From: Anaerolineae bacterium
GTDB taxonomy: Bacteria > Chloroflexota > Anaerolineae > DTLA01
NCBI GenBank assembly: GCA_029907165.1
Contig: JARYMK010000004.1
Coordinates: 1-45,924, forward strand
Direction of reading: 5' to 3'
Length of the DNA: 45,924 bases
Shown: piece after piece, positions 32,414 to 40,404 of the stretch
Numbering within the stretch: position 1 is the first letter of the stretch
Layout of the letters: every line of letters begins with the position of its first letter
The notes under the pieces: generated by a model
What the model was told of the DNA's origin: nothing
The model's database searches: none
Seen by the model: only the letters and a program-made list of their open reading frames with translations
Position numbers and translations under genes: made by a program

Positions 32414-32442
32414 TTGACGAATCCGCCCATTCGGTATATAAT
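32414..32442 (+). promoter_or_regulatory. Promoter of the tRNA-fMet/tRNA-Met unit
   Basis: TTGACG at 32414-32419 and TATAAT at 32437-32442, spacer 17 bp; the predicted start lies a few nt before the tRNA. Confidence 0.8.
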
Positions 32443-32455
32443 ATGTTCGCAACGT

Positions 32456-32527
<72 letters not shown>

Positions 32528-32532
32528 CCTGG

Positions 32533-32563
32533 ACACGGCAGGTGCGGAAGCGACCTGCCGTGT
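32533..32563 (+). terminator. Hairpin between the two tRNA genes
   Basis: A perfect 11-bp stem ACACGGCAGGT / ACCTGCCGTGT with a 9-nt loop. There is no T-tract, so it may be a processing or attenuation structure rather than a full terminator. Confidence 0.5.
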
Positions 32564-32568
32564 GTTGT

Positions 32569-32644
32569 GGCGGCGTAGCTCAGCAGGTAGAGCAGGGGAC
32601 TCATAAGCCCTGTGTCGGGGGTTCAAAGCCCTCCGCCGCCACCA
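32569..32644 (+). tRNA. tRNA with CAT anticodon, probably elongator Met
   Basis: Acceptor GGCGGCG/CGCCGCC, D-arm GCTC/GAGC, anticodon loop CTCATAA, T-arm GGGGG TTCAAAG CCCTC; the 3' CCA is encoded (32642-32644). The stem closing the anticodon loop has an A:G mismatch. Elongator Met is the best guess; a lysidine-modified tRNA-Ile(CAT) cannot be excluded. Confidence 0.85.
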
Positions 32645-32650
32645 ACGCAA

Positions 32651-32681
32651 GCGCACTCCCGTCCTCGGGAGCGCGCTTTTT
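32651..32681 (+). terminator. Terminator of the tRNA unit
   Basis: GCGC-A-CTCCCG / CGGGAG-C-GCGC hairpin with a 4-nt loop, then TTTTT. It lies 20 nt before the convergent zinc-ribbon gene. Confidence 0.8.
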
Positions 32682-32701
32682 CGTTTCCCCGCACGCGCTG
32701 T

Positions 32702-35044
32702 CTAGAACAGCGGAATCTGCGCCTCGCCCTTCTCTATGATAGGGTCCAGCCCCACGACCTGCTTCAGCGCATGGATGTCCACAGCGGGCTGCTTGAGCAG
32801 CGCCTGCAGGTAAGGCCAGCGGACGATTGTCCAGCCGCCCTGCTGGAGAATGCGCCCGTAGATGGGCGAATGCCCCAGTTTCAGCCGCAGGAGCGCGACG
32901 CGGGATTCGGGCAGCACCAGGTAGCGAGTCGTGTCCTCGTCGGGCGGGCCAAGGGCCGCCAACGTGTGGACGATGGCCGTCGGCGCGAACAGGAACGCGT
33001 GGAGCGCCCCATCGGCACGCCACACGACGTGGTACGGCGGGCTGTCCACGGCCACCTGAAGCCCCATGCGCCGCCCCAGCGTCTCCAGGTCGGCGACGAA
33101 CTCCGCGACGGCGAGCCGCACGCGCTCCGGCTGGTCCTCGTCGCGAAGCCGAACCCAGCCGGGGGATGTCTCCTGGGCGTAGGATTCCAGGCACGCCTGT
33201 ACCAAATCCTGCTCAGGCGTCTGGAGACCTAGGAAGCGGCGATACACGGCTTCCTCGAAGTCCTCGCGGCGGAGCAGCAGCGTTCCCTGCAGAATCTCCA
33301 AGGCGGCGGCCTCCACGCGGTCGCCCAACGGCTCGGCGACGTCAGCGGGCTTCGGGAGCCAGAGCATGGGGATCGTGGCGTCGGGGGCGAAATGGGCCTC
33401 CCATTCCATGGGCACCAGAGGCTCGCGGGCATCCTTGCCCAGGGCCTCCTCCACCGCCTTGTGCACAATCTCATAGCCCGACTGGCCCTCGTCCCGCGGC
33501 AACAGGGCGCGCTGGAGGAGTCCACGCTGGGCGAGGCGGGCGAAGGCCGCGTGTCGCAACCAGCCCGTTGGCAACGGCTCGCCCCGCTGGACCAGCACCT
33601 CGCGTGCGCCGCGCTCGGCTTCGTCCTTGATTTCGCTGCGGAGGAACGCCAGGTCTGGCGGGCGAGTTACGCCATCCAGGATTTCCGCGCCCTTGGCCAG
33701 GACGATTTGGTAGTCACCCCCGCCCTGGGCGGCTTCTGCGACGGATCGGGGGCCGTACACGTGGGCCGCAGGGCGGAACCCGGCCAGTGCCCCGGCCATC
33801 AGTGCGGCCTCGGCCTGCGTGCTGCGGCGCGGCGACAGGAGCAACGCCATGTGCCCGTGCAGGTGCAGTTTGGGCCGCAGCGCCTGGAACACCGCCCCGA
33901 CCGTTCGGACGTACCACGCCCAGTCGGGGATGGGCTGGCGCAACAGGGGCTTCAGGTGCGCCGCGCTATCCTTGCCGAACAGCCAGCCCGCCCACAGAAA
34001 GCAGAGCCGCCAGTACCGCTGGCCGAGGTTGGACAGCCCCGTTGCGAGGAGTCGCACGGTCTGGACAGGCAGGATACGGGCGAGGTCGCGGATGGAGCAG
34101 TGAATCGCAGCGGCGCGCGCCCCGCCGGCCAGCACCTCGGCCACGGCCTCCGCCCCGGGTGTGTCGCTCAAGCCCAGGGCGGGTACCGAAGCCAGGCTGT
34201 CGCGCCATTCGGCCCACGCCTCCTCAAAGGCCAGCCACACGTTGCGCTCAAGGCCCAGGCCGCTCGCGCGCGCGACGGGCATGTCCTTGCCCACGGGCGG
34301 GCGGTTGAACAGGCCGCACCGCACCATGCACGCCAACAGTAGGTACTTGAGCGTTTTCTCACCGGGCGTGTTGGCAAACTCCGCCTCGGTCTTGATCACC
34401 ATCTGGGTGAGCGCGTAGCGGGCGCGGGTGGTGTAGAACTTGAGGAGCGCCTCGGAGTCCTGCCTCGCGGGATCGCCCGCCGGAGACAGGCGGTCCAGGA
34501 CGAAGAAATACGTCAGCCCCTTGCCCTCAATCTGCTCCAGGACACTGAGGTCATCTGCTTGGACAAGGGCAGAGCCCTGGAATCCGCACGCGGGACAGCG
34601 CACGTACTTTTCAATTGGTGCGTTGCGCTCCATGTCCCAGATGAAGTAGTCGGCAAAGGTCTGTCGGCGGCACGAGGGGCAAGCGCACCGGTACAGGCGG
34701 AGGATGTGATCGCGGAGCAGGGTCGTGCCGCGCAGGGTCTGGCCAAGGGCCGTCGCCGCGGCGTTGAGTTCCCGTTCGGAAGGCGGGGCCAGCGATTGCC
34801 GGACGGCGAAGGCGTCAATGGGGTTGGCGCTGCTCACGATGACGCGCCGCCCTAGGGCAACGGCCGCACGAGCAACGGCCGGCGACTGGCAGAACGGATC
34901 CAGAACCAGGTCGCCTGTGGAGGTGAGCGCCTCTATGTGGGCAGCCACAACGTTCTCTGCCAGGGGCGGCAGAAAGGATTCCAAAAAACCCGCCGCCACG
35001 CGGGCTCGCGCAGGGATGAGGTGATCCAGCCTGGTGAGCATCAT
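32702..35044 (-). CDS. Zinc-ribbon protein resembling an inactivated DNA adenine methyltransferase
   Basis: A 780-residue protein. Residues 45-85 (LVLDPFCQSPAVARAAVALG, then VIVSSANPIDAF) line up with motif I and II of amino-methyltransferases of the kind LDPFxGGGT...VIGxDLNP, but the glycines that bind S-adenosylmethionine are QSP and the acidic residue of motif II is Ala. Where the catalytic DPPY would stand, the chain reads TGLSNLGQRYW (residues 335-345). CxCPSC (Cys120-125) and CPAC (Cys150-153) form a zinc ribbon, as in DUF1156-like methylases. The C-terminal half has no recognised domain. The fold assignment is inference from motif order; a distinct function such as DNA binding is likely. 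ATG with AGGAG 5 nt upstream, own promoter at 35114-35141, no co-transcribed partner. Confidence 0.6.
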   Translation of the reverse strand: MMLTRLDHLIPARARVAAGFLESFLPPLAENVVAAHIEALTSTGDLVLDPFCQSPAVARAAVALGRRVIVSSANPIDAFAVRQSLAPPSERELNAAATALGQTLRGTTLLRDHILRLYRCACPSCRRQTFADYFIWDMERNAPIEKYVRCPACGFQGSALVQADDLSVLEQIEGKGLTYFFVLDRLSPAGDPARQDSEALLKFYTTRARYALTQMVIKTEAEFANTPGEKTLKYLLLACMVRCGLFNRPPVGKDMPVARASGLGLERNVWLAFEEAWAEWRDSLASVPALGLSDTPGAEAVAEVLAGGARAAAIHCSIRDLARILPVQTVRLLATGLSNLGQRYWRLCFLWAGWLFGKDSAAHLKPLLRQPIPDWAWYVRTVGAVFQALRPKLHLHGHMALLLSPRRSTQAEAALMAGALAGFRPAAHVYGPRSVAEAAQGGGDYQIVLAKGAEILDGVTRPPDLAFLRSEIKDEAERGAREVLVQRGEPLPTGWLRHAAFARLAQRGLLQRALLPRDEGQSGYEIVHKAVEEALGKDAREPLVPMEWEAHFAPDATIPMLWLPKPADVAEPLGDRVEAAALEILQGTLLLRREDFEEAVYRRFLGLQTPEQDLVQACLESYAQETSPGWVRLRDEDQPERVRLAVAEFVADLETLGRRMGLQVAVDSPPYHVVWRADGALHAFLFAPTAIVHTLAALGPPDEDTTRYLVLPESRVALLRLKLGHSPIYGRILQQGGWTIVRWPYLQALLKQPAVDIHALKQVVGLDPIIEKGEAQIPLF

Positions 35045-35113
35045 ACGTGCTCCTAGCCCTCAATCGCACGGGTGATCAACCAATACACTCTTGCGGCCAG
35101 GGCGTACACGATT

Positions 35114-35141
35114 CTTATACACCCTTTGGCGCAACTGTCAA
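35114..35141 (-). promoter_or_regulatory. Promoter of the zinc-ribbon protein gene
   Basis: Minus strand: TTGACA (35136-35141), 16-bp spacer, TATAAG (35114-35119), with about 60 nt of leader. Confidence 0.65.
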
Positions 35142-35209
35142 GCGAGTCATCTCATCAGGATCTAAAAATCACCTGCACAGCTCGGGGCCGCATAGGCGAG
35201 TGCACAAAC

Positions 35210-35238
35210 TTGCATATCTCGGCGAGGGATGCTATAAT
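35210..35238 (+). promoter_or_regulatory. Promoter of tRNA-Val
   Basis: TTGCAT at 35210-35215, TATAAT at 35233-35238, 17-bp spacer. The tRNA starts 12 nt after the -10. Confidence 0.75.
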
Positions 35239-35249
35239 TGCAGTGGCTT

Positions 35250-35323
35250 GGGCGAGTAGCTCAGTCGGTCAGAGCGCACGGTTCACATCCGTGAGGTCGT
35301 AGGTTCGAGCCCTATCTCGCCCA
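35250..35323 (+). tRNA. tRNA-Val (CAC)
   Basis: Acceptor GGGCGAG/CTCGCCC, D-arm GCTC/GAGC, anticodon stem CACGG/CCGTG with loop TTCACAT (anticodon CAC, codon GTG), T-arm with GGTTCGAGCC. It is followed by ACCT: CCA is not encoded. Confidence 0.93.
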
Positions 35324-35329
35324 CCTTCG

Positions 35330-35361
35330 GTCGCGAAGCGTGTCCCCTTCGCGACTTTTTT
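35330..35361 (+). terminator. Terminator after tRNA-Val
   Basis: A 9-bp stem GTCGCGAAG / CTTCGCGAC followed by TTTTTT (35356-35361). Confidence 0.88.
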
Positions 35362-35385
35362 CTACCTCATCGCAGGAGGTGCGCC

Positions 35386-36066
35386 ATCGGATACGCGCTC
35401 CAGGTCAGCCTGTGGGTCGCTGCCTCTGTCCTCGTTTACCTCGCCGCGTCCCTCGTCCTGGACACTGCGGAGACGAGCCCCGATGCGCCGTTCCGCCGCA
35501 TCCTCCTGCGCGCGGGGCAAACCGGCCTTGACCGCGTGGCCGGGCTTGCGTACTACGTGGGCTTGCCCTTCGGGGCCATGCTGGCGGGCGCGGCGGATTT
35601 CCCACTCCATCTGGGTCTTGCGGGCATGGACTGGCCGGCCTCGCTGGTTAGGGGCGCTGGGCTGGGGCTGACCATGTTCGTGGGCCTGGCGGGCATCGCC
35701 GGGTACGCGCGCCGCCATGGGCTCGGACAGCGGGCGACCCTCGGCGAACCCAACTCTGACTGGGATGCCTGGCTCGTGGCCCTGTGCCAGCAGGCGCACT
35801 GGGCGTTCTACCGGCTCCCCGCCATCCTGCTCACGGGCGATTTCCTGCTGGGCACGTTTCTGGGCGCGGTGCTGGCGCTGCTGGAGCGCGTAGCCGACCC
35901 CCGTTGGCGTCGCCAGGCCACGAGCACGGATACCGCCCTGGGTGCATGGCTGGGTGTGGCGCTCCTCGTGGGGATGTCGGCGGCGTTCTACCTCGTGCGC
36001 AATTTCTTCGTCCTGTGGGGAGTTCATACCCTGCTCATCTGGGCAGTCCGCAAGGCGTTTCGCTAA
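35386..36066 (+). CDS. Polytopic membrane protein of unknown function, apparent AUC start
   Basis: The open frame continues upstream of the first usual start (GTG at 35536) for 50 codons that encode a hydrophobic segment (ALQVSLWVAASVLVYLAASLV). An ideal AGGAGGT Shine-Dalgarno (35374-35380) sits 5 nt before an in-frame ATC at 35386, and no ATG, GTG or TTG lies between. From ATC the product has 226 residues and about six membrane segments. The sequence FYRLPAILLTGDFLLGTFLG is notable, but no family was recognised. The first codon could be a true AUC start or a sequencing error for ATG. It directly follows a tRNA terminator, and no promoter of its own is seen. Confidence 0.7.
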   Translation: MGYALQVSLWVAASVLVYLAASLVLDTAETSPDAPFRRILLRAGQTGLDRVAGLAYYVGLPFGAMLAGAADFPLHLGLAGMDWPASLVRGAGLGLTMFVGLAGIAGYARRHGLGQRATLGEPNSDWDAWLVALCQQAHWAFYRLPAILLTGDFLLGTFLGAVLALLERVADPRWRRQATSTDTALGAWLGVALLVGMSAAFYLVRNFFVLWGVHTLLIWAVRKAFR

Positions 36067-36086
36067 ACGCCACCTGCGCCTGCGGA

Positions 36087-36120
36087 ACGAGAAAAGGGGA
36101 GCGATGGGTTTCGCTCCCCT
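36087..36120 (-). terminator. Terminator of the sortase operon
   Basis: The stem AGGGGAGCGA / TCGCTCCCCT (36095-36104 and 36111-36120) is followed on the minus strand by TTTTCTCGTT. It also lies between convergent genes and may act in both directions. Confidence 0.75.
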
Positions 36121-36152
36121 CTCGTGCGCCTGACCGGGTTGTGGGGATGGGC

Positions 36153-36410
36153 CTACGCCACGAGCAGGCTCAGCACCACGAGCACAACCAGCATGACCGC
36201 CGCGATGATGCCCAGCCGCCGCAGGTCTTTCAGCACGTAGTGGTACTCCTGCTTGAAATCCACCATCTGGCCGCGCTTGTAGGTGGTGGCCGCTGCGGCT
36301 TCCTTCTGAACTGGGGCCGCGACAGCCTTCACCGGCCGGTCAAACGTCGTCTGCGGCACCGGTCGCCGTTGGGCGCGCGGCCTCTGGGACTTCTTCGTTT
36401 TCTTCGCCAT
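36153..36410 (-). CDS. Small tail-anchored membrane protein
   Basis: An 85-residue protein: a basic, Lys/Arg/Pro-rich N-terminus, a short helical part (DFKQEYHYVLKDLRRLG) and one C-terminal membrane helix (IIAAVMLVVLVVLSLLVA). No family is assigned. It is the last gene of the operon with sortase, 21 nt after it; GGAGG lies 10 nt before the ATG. Confidence 0.7.
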   Translation of the reverse strand: MAKKTKKSQRPRAQRRPVPQTTFDRPVKAVAAPVQKEAAAATTYKRGQMVDFKQEYHYVLKDLRRLGIIAAVMLVVLVVLSLLVA

Positions 36411-36431
36411 GTCTTTCTGTCCTCCGATGAA

Positions 36432-37340
36432 TTATTGCACCAGCGCCGCAATCACAACGATGCGGTGCGTGTCTATCCTATACGGGTAGCAGGTGATGAG
36501 CGTCAGAATCGGGTCGGGCGTCGGGTCCATCACCTCCACCTGCGTCGGCTCAATGATACGCTTTGCCACCACCTTGTACCGGTACGGCTGGGCCCCCGCG
36601 TAGACGATGATCTCATCCTCCAGTTCCAGTTTGTGCAGGTCGCGGAAGATCTCGCCGTAGATGTCATTGTGGGCCGAGATGACGCAGTTGCCGCGCTCGC
36701 CCGGGTTAGCCGACCCGATGCGATGGCCCGCGCCCTTCTTCAGTTGCTCCCACCCGTCGCCTTCCACCACGCGCGCGTCCACGTTGATGGCCGGAATCAC
36801 GATGCGCGTCGGCTGCTCGGGCCCGGGCGTGGGGATGGGCACCTGCACTTCGGGGGACACCAGGTGCTGGTATTGCGATGGCACCGGTTCGCGCCCGGGC
36901 ACCGGCGGCTCGTGCCCGCCTGGGAGCACCCGCACCTCAATCAGCGCGGTAGCCGTGGGCGTGGGCCGGTTGGACCCGCTGGCCTCCACCACGTCGCGGT
37001 TCAACTCTTGCAAGTTCAGGAACGTGCCGGCCAGGATGACCACAAGCCCCACCAGCGCCAGCACCTCCACTGCCAGAAGCAGTTGCTCGCGCAGGCGTTT
37101 CATGTCCAGGCGGCGCGGGCCGCGCGTCTCCGGCTTCGCGGGTTCCTGCGGTTGCGGCTGTGCCGGCTGCACGGGCGCAGGCGCAGGGGCTACCGACGGA
37201 GGCTCCACGGGCTGCACCACGCGCCCCTCCGACGCCAAGCGGCGCAGCCTCTGGGCGCGCTCCTCCCGCTTCTTCAGCAACAGAAGCCGCTCCAGTTCCT
37301 CTACGCTCAGTTCTTCCGCTGATCGTTTTCTACCAAACAC
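36432..37340 (-). CDS. Sortase family protein
   Basis: A 302-residue transpeptidase. A charged N-terminus with coiled-coil character and a Pro/Gln-rich stretch precede one membrane segment (about 88-108); the sortase barrel follows. The active site is His224 (SAHND), Cys284 (TLITCYPY) and Arg293 (THRIVV). Sortases attach surface proteins to the envelope via an LPxTG-like signal; no protein with such a signal is seen in this window. The start is GTG at 37340, 2 nt after the stop of the dehydrogenase-like gene, so translation is likely coupled. The class is not determined (D or E/F type). Confidence 0.9.
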   Translation of the reverse strand: MFGRKRSAEELSVEELERLLLLKKREERAQRLRRLASEGRVVQPVEPPSVAPAPAPVQPAQPQPQEPAKPETRGPRRLDMKRLREQLLLAVEVLALVGLVVILAGTFLNLQELNRDVVEASGSNRPTPTATALIEVRVLPGGHEPPVPGREPVPSQYQHLVSPEVQVPIPTPGPEQPTRIVIPAINVDARVVEGDGWEQLKKGAGHRIGSANPGERGNCVISAHNDIYGEIFRDLHKLELEDEIIVYAGAQPYRYKVVAKRIIEPTQVEVMDPTPDPILTLITCYPYRIDTHRIVVIAALVQ

Positions 37341-37342
37341 GA

Positions 37343-38422
37343 TTAGGCAACCCGTTCCACCTTGACATTGCGCTTGGCCAGTTCGGCGAAGAACGGCTCA
37401 GGCTCCAGGCAACCCTCCGGCGCGAACACGCCCGCGGGCAACCCGCCCCGCGCCAGCATCAGCGCGCCGATGGCCGCGGGTATGCCGGTGAGCCGCCCCA
37501 TCTTGTCCACCGTCGTGTACACCAGCCGCCGCTCTTGGCTGTCCTTGCGCCCGATGACATCCACCCGCGCGCCCGAGAACGGCACCCCGCCCGCGCGGAA
37601 GATGCCCTCAATGGCGTGGATGACCTTCGCCACGCGGTCAATCTTCCTGGGCGTGTTGATGAGCCGCAGCGCGTTGAACACGTCCACCAGTTTGTTGTTC
37701 CAGTCGGGCGTCAGCGCGCCTTTCAGCGTAACCGTCTTCGCACGGATGTACCGCGGGATGGTCAGCGGCTCCGGGTGCCCGCAATGGAACACGCGGATAC
37801 GGCCCAGCGGCGCGGGAAACTCCACCACCTCGGCGCCCGACGATGCCGGGATGTTCTTCCACTCGCCGTCCATGTACGTGGGCACCTCACCCGTTACCGC
37901 GTAGAACACGTGCTTGATGACGGCCAGCCCCTGGGAGTCGGCAGCCCCGCCGGCCCAGGACACATGGATGGCGTCCACCTCGTCCAAGCGGGATGCGCCG
38001 TCTCGGGCCATCAGGTTCGTGATGCCGGGCGTCCACCCCAGCCCCGTGATGGCGGTGATGCCGGCCTCGCGGGCCGCTGCGTCCAGGGCCAGTACTTCGG
38101 GTATGGGCCCGTAGTCGTCGCAGATGTCCACGTAGTTCACGCGGGCCTTTATGGCGGCGCGGGTCATGGGCGCGGCGAACTTGTAGAACGGGCCGATGCA
38201 GCCCACTGCCGCGTCAGCGCCCCGCAGGACTTCCACCAGCGAGTCCTCCTTCGTGGCGTCCACGAACCGGGCCGAGGCGCGCGGCCCCAGTTCCTCGGCC
38301 AACTTCTTGGCCGCGTCCAGCCGATAGTCGGCGATGACGATTTCCGCGTCGCTGTGCGCGGCGATGTCGCGCACGACGAAACTCCCCATGTCTCCGCAGC
38401 CACCCAGGATGACGATTTTCAT
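37343..38422 (-). CDS. Saccharopine dehydrogenase family protein
   Basis: A 359-residue oxidoreductase. The N-terminal Rossmann motif GGCGDMGS and the loop GCIGPFYKFAAPM, followed by NYVDICDD and GLGWTPGITNLMA, match the saccharopine/lysine-6-dehydrogenase-like family. The substrate is uncertain. The ATG at 38422 has AGGAGG 6 nt upstream. It is the first gene of an operon with sortase and the tail-anchored protein, an association I cannot explain functionally. The leader (about 185 nt) carries a family-1 palindrome. Confidence 0.85.
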   Translation of the reverse strand: MKIVILGGCGDMGSFVVRDIAAHSDAEIVIADYRLDAAKKLAEELGPRASARFVDATKEDSLVEVLRGADAAVGCIGPFYKFAAPMTRAAIKARVNYVDICDDYGPIPEVLALDAAAREAGITAITGLGWTPGITNLMARDGASRLDEVDAIHVSWAGGAADSQGLAVIKHVFYAVTGEVPTYMDGEWKNIPASSGAEVVEFPAPLGRIRVFHCGHPEPLTIPRYIRAKTVTLKGALTPDWNNKLVDVFNALRLINTPRKIDRVAKVIHAIEGIFRAGGVPFSGARVDVIGRKDSQERRLVYTTVDKMGRLTGIPAAIGALMLARGGLPAGVFAPEGCLEPEPFFAELAKRNVKVERVA

Positions 38423-38466
38423 GTCAGACCTCCTGTAATCCTTGTGCGACTGACCTGAGACAGTGC

Positions 38467-38533
38467 TCACCGCAGAGAAGCAGAGAACGCAGAGGCAATG
38501 CGAGAGGCCCCCCTGCCTCCGTGCGCTTGGTGA
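38467..38533. repeat. Imperfect palindrome, family 1
   Basis: TCACCGCAGAGAAGCAGAG on the left, GCAATG in the middle and TGCCTCCGTGCGCTTGGTGA on the right, lying in the mRNA leader of the dehydrogenase-like gene. Confidence 0.6.
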
Positions 38534-38612
38534 AGAACCGCAGCGGATTCCTGCACTGCGCGCGACTGACCCGACTCGGATGTGAAAGAACAATGGTTTG
38601 GACTAATTCCTC

Positions 38613-38640
38613 ATTATAGCCCAGGTTTGTGCCCCGTCAA
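38613..38640 (-). promoter_or_regulatory. Promoter of the dehydrogenase-sortase operon, inside the end of murJ
   Basis: Minus strand: TTGACG (38635-38640), 16 bp, TATAAT (38613-38618). The -10 box overlaps the murJ stop codon TAA. Confidence 0.7.
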
Positions 38641-40206
38641 ACCCAGTCGGCGCGCCACCGCACGGTTCAGCGTGGCCCATTCCTCCACGCGCAGCGCCGA
38701 GATGAGCGCGGCGTACGCTCCCACGCCGACCACCGCCCCCACGCCGACCTGCACGAGCCACGGGATGAACCCCTCCGCGCCCAGCACGGCCGCGACCTGC
38801 CCCGCGCTCCAGTGGACTGCAAGCGCCATGCCACCGGCGGCCACCAGCGACTTCAGCGCCGTCGCGCCGATGCGGCTGCGCCCGAGCGACTTACGCAGCA
38901 GGAACAGCATGATGAGGGCGTGGCCGGTCAGTTGGCACGAGTTGGCGATGACCAGGCCGATCATCCCCAGCGGGCGGATAAGCGCCAGCGCCACTGCCAG
39001 GTAGATGCCGACGGCGGCGATGCCTACCAGCGCGGGCGTCAGCGTGTTCTTGCGGGCGTAGAAGGCGAAGATGAGCAACTGGTCAATCCCCGCGAAGGTG
39101 AGGCCGATGAGGTAGAACCGCAGCGCGTTGGCGACCTGCACCGTGTCGTGGGGGCCGAACTCGCCGTGCTGGAAGATGAGGGCTACCACCGGCCGGGCCA
39201 GGACGAACAGCCCCAATGTCGCGGGGATGAGCAGCACCAGCACCATGCGCAGCGAGATGCCTAGGGTTCGCTCGTAGGCGGCGTCGTCCCCGGCGTAGTC
39301 CGAGCGGGCCAGCGACGGCAGCGACGCCAGCGAAATCGCCGCGGCCACCAACCCCAGCGGGAACTGCACCAGATTCGTGGCGTACTGCATCCAGGCGATG
39401 CTTTCGCCGCCCGTCCTGGACGCCAGGTTGCGGTCTATGGCGATCCCGATCTGGCTGACCACAAGCCCCAGGACGATGGGCAGATACAGTTTCAAGATGC
39501 GTCGCAAGCCCGGGTGGCGCAGGTCCAGGGAAAACCGAAAGCGCCCATCCCGCAGCCCGGGAGCCAACAGCCCAAATTGGAGCAGCGCGCCCAGGGCGAT
39601 GCCCATTGCCAGCGCGTACACGTCCAACCACGCTGCGAAGAACATAGCCGCCAGGATGAGCCCCAGGTTGTACACGGCCGCGCCGAACGCGGGATAAGCA
39701 AACCGCTGGAGGCTGTACAGCACGCCGATAGCGATGCCGGAAATGCCGAACACCAGCACGGCAGGGAGGACGATGCGGATGAGCCGCGTGGTCATCGCCA
39801 AGACCTCAGGCTCAAACCCGCCGCCCAAAAGCCACGCCACAACGGGCGCGCCCAACTCCAGCACGAGGATCAGCGCCGTCAACAGGACGAAAGCCAGGCT
39901 GAACAGGATGCTGGCCAGTTCCCACAGTTCCTTCTTGCGGGTCTCGGCATAGTCGCTGAGCACAGGGACGAGCGCAGAACTGAGCATGCCCCCGATGAGC
40001 AGGTCAAAGATCATGGTGGGGACCTGGGAGGCTACTCGGAAGGCGCTCAGGTACGGGGAGGCACCGAAGTAGTCGGCAATGACAAGTTCGCGCACCAGAC
40101 CCAGCAGGCGGCTCACGATGTTGCCCGCGCCGATGATGCCCGCCGCGCCCGCGATGCTGGTTACCGTCTTTTGGGTTGAGTCTGTCGGTGGTGTGATTTC
40201 AGCCAA
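38614..40206 (-). CDS. murJ: Lipid II flippase MurJ
   Basis: A 530-residue protein of the MVF/MOP superfamily with about 14 membrane segments. It opens with SRLLGLVRELVIADYFGAS, the strongly conserved MurJ N-terminus with the essential Arg residues, followed by QVPTMIFDLLIGGMLSSALVPVLS. It flips lipid II across the membrane for peptidoglycan synthesis. A TTG start at 40206 gives the normal length; the 30 upstream codons extend across its own promoter. AAGGGG is 11 nt upstream of the TTG. Confidence 0.93.
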   Translation of the reverse strand: MAEITPPTDSTQKTVTSIAGAAGIIGAGNIVSRLLGLVRELVIADYFGASPYLSAFRVASQVPTMIFDLLIGGMLSSALVPVLSDYAETRKKELWELASILFSLAFVLLTALILVLELGAPVVAWLLGGGFEPEVLAMTTRLIRIVLPAVLVFGISGIAIGVLYSLQRFAYPAFGAAVYNLGLILAAMFFAAWLDVYALAMGIALGALLQFGLLAPGLRDGRFRFSLDLRHPGLRRILKLYLPIVLGLVVSQIGIAIDRNLASRTGGESIAWMQYATNLVQFPLGLVAAAISLASLPSLARSDYAGDDAAYERTLGISLRMVLVLLIPATLGLFVLARPVVALIFQHGEFGPHDTVQVANALRFYLIGLTFAGIDQLLIFAFYARKNTLTPALVGIAAVGIYLAVALALIRPLGMIGLVIANSCQLTGHALIMLFLLRKSLGRSRIGATALKSLVAAGGMALAVHWSAGQVAAVLGAEGFIPWLVQVGVGAVVGVGAYAALISALRVEEWATLNRAVARRLGLTGHKPGL

Positions 40207-40241
40207 AGCGCGCTTTGCCCCTTGCCCTCCGATGCCAGCGC

Positions 40242-40270
40242 ATTGTACACGAGGACGGGGGCACGGGCAA
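40242..40270 (-). promoter_or_regulatory. Promoter of murJ
   Basis: Minus strand: TTGCCC (40265-40270), 17 bp, TACAAT (40242-40247). It supports a start codon downstream of about 40235. Confidence 0.65.
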
Positions 40271-40289
40271 AAGCGCGGGCGCTCATCAA

Positions 40290-40365
40290 GATTCACCGCA
40301 GAGCACGCGGAGACCGCAGAGATTTATCTTAGATTCTCTGCGCGCTCGGTGTTCTCTGGGGTGAG
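40290..40365. repeat. Imperfect palindrome, family 1, tandem copy A
   Basis: 76 nt. ATTCACCGCAGAGCACGCGG begins the left arm and TTCTCTGGGGTGAG ends the right arm. It matches copy B (40405-40480) at 73 of 76 positions. Confidence 0.8.
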
Positions 40366-40404
40366 AGGAGCAGGTTGCCAAACTGCCCCTGCCTACGGTG
40401 GCCG

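Noticed and set aside
32533-32563. Additional RNA gene between the two tRNAs
   Set aside because: The 31-nt hairpin is too short for a gene and is explained as a processing or termination structure.
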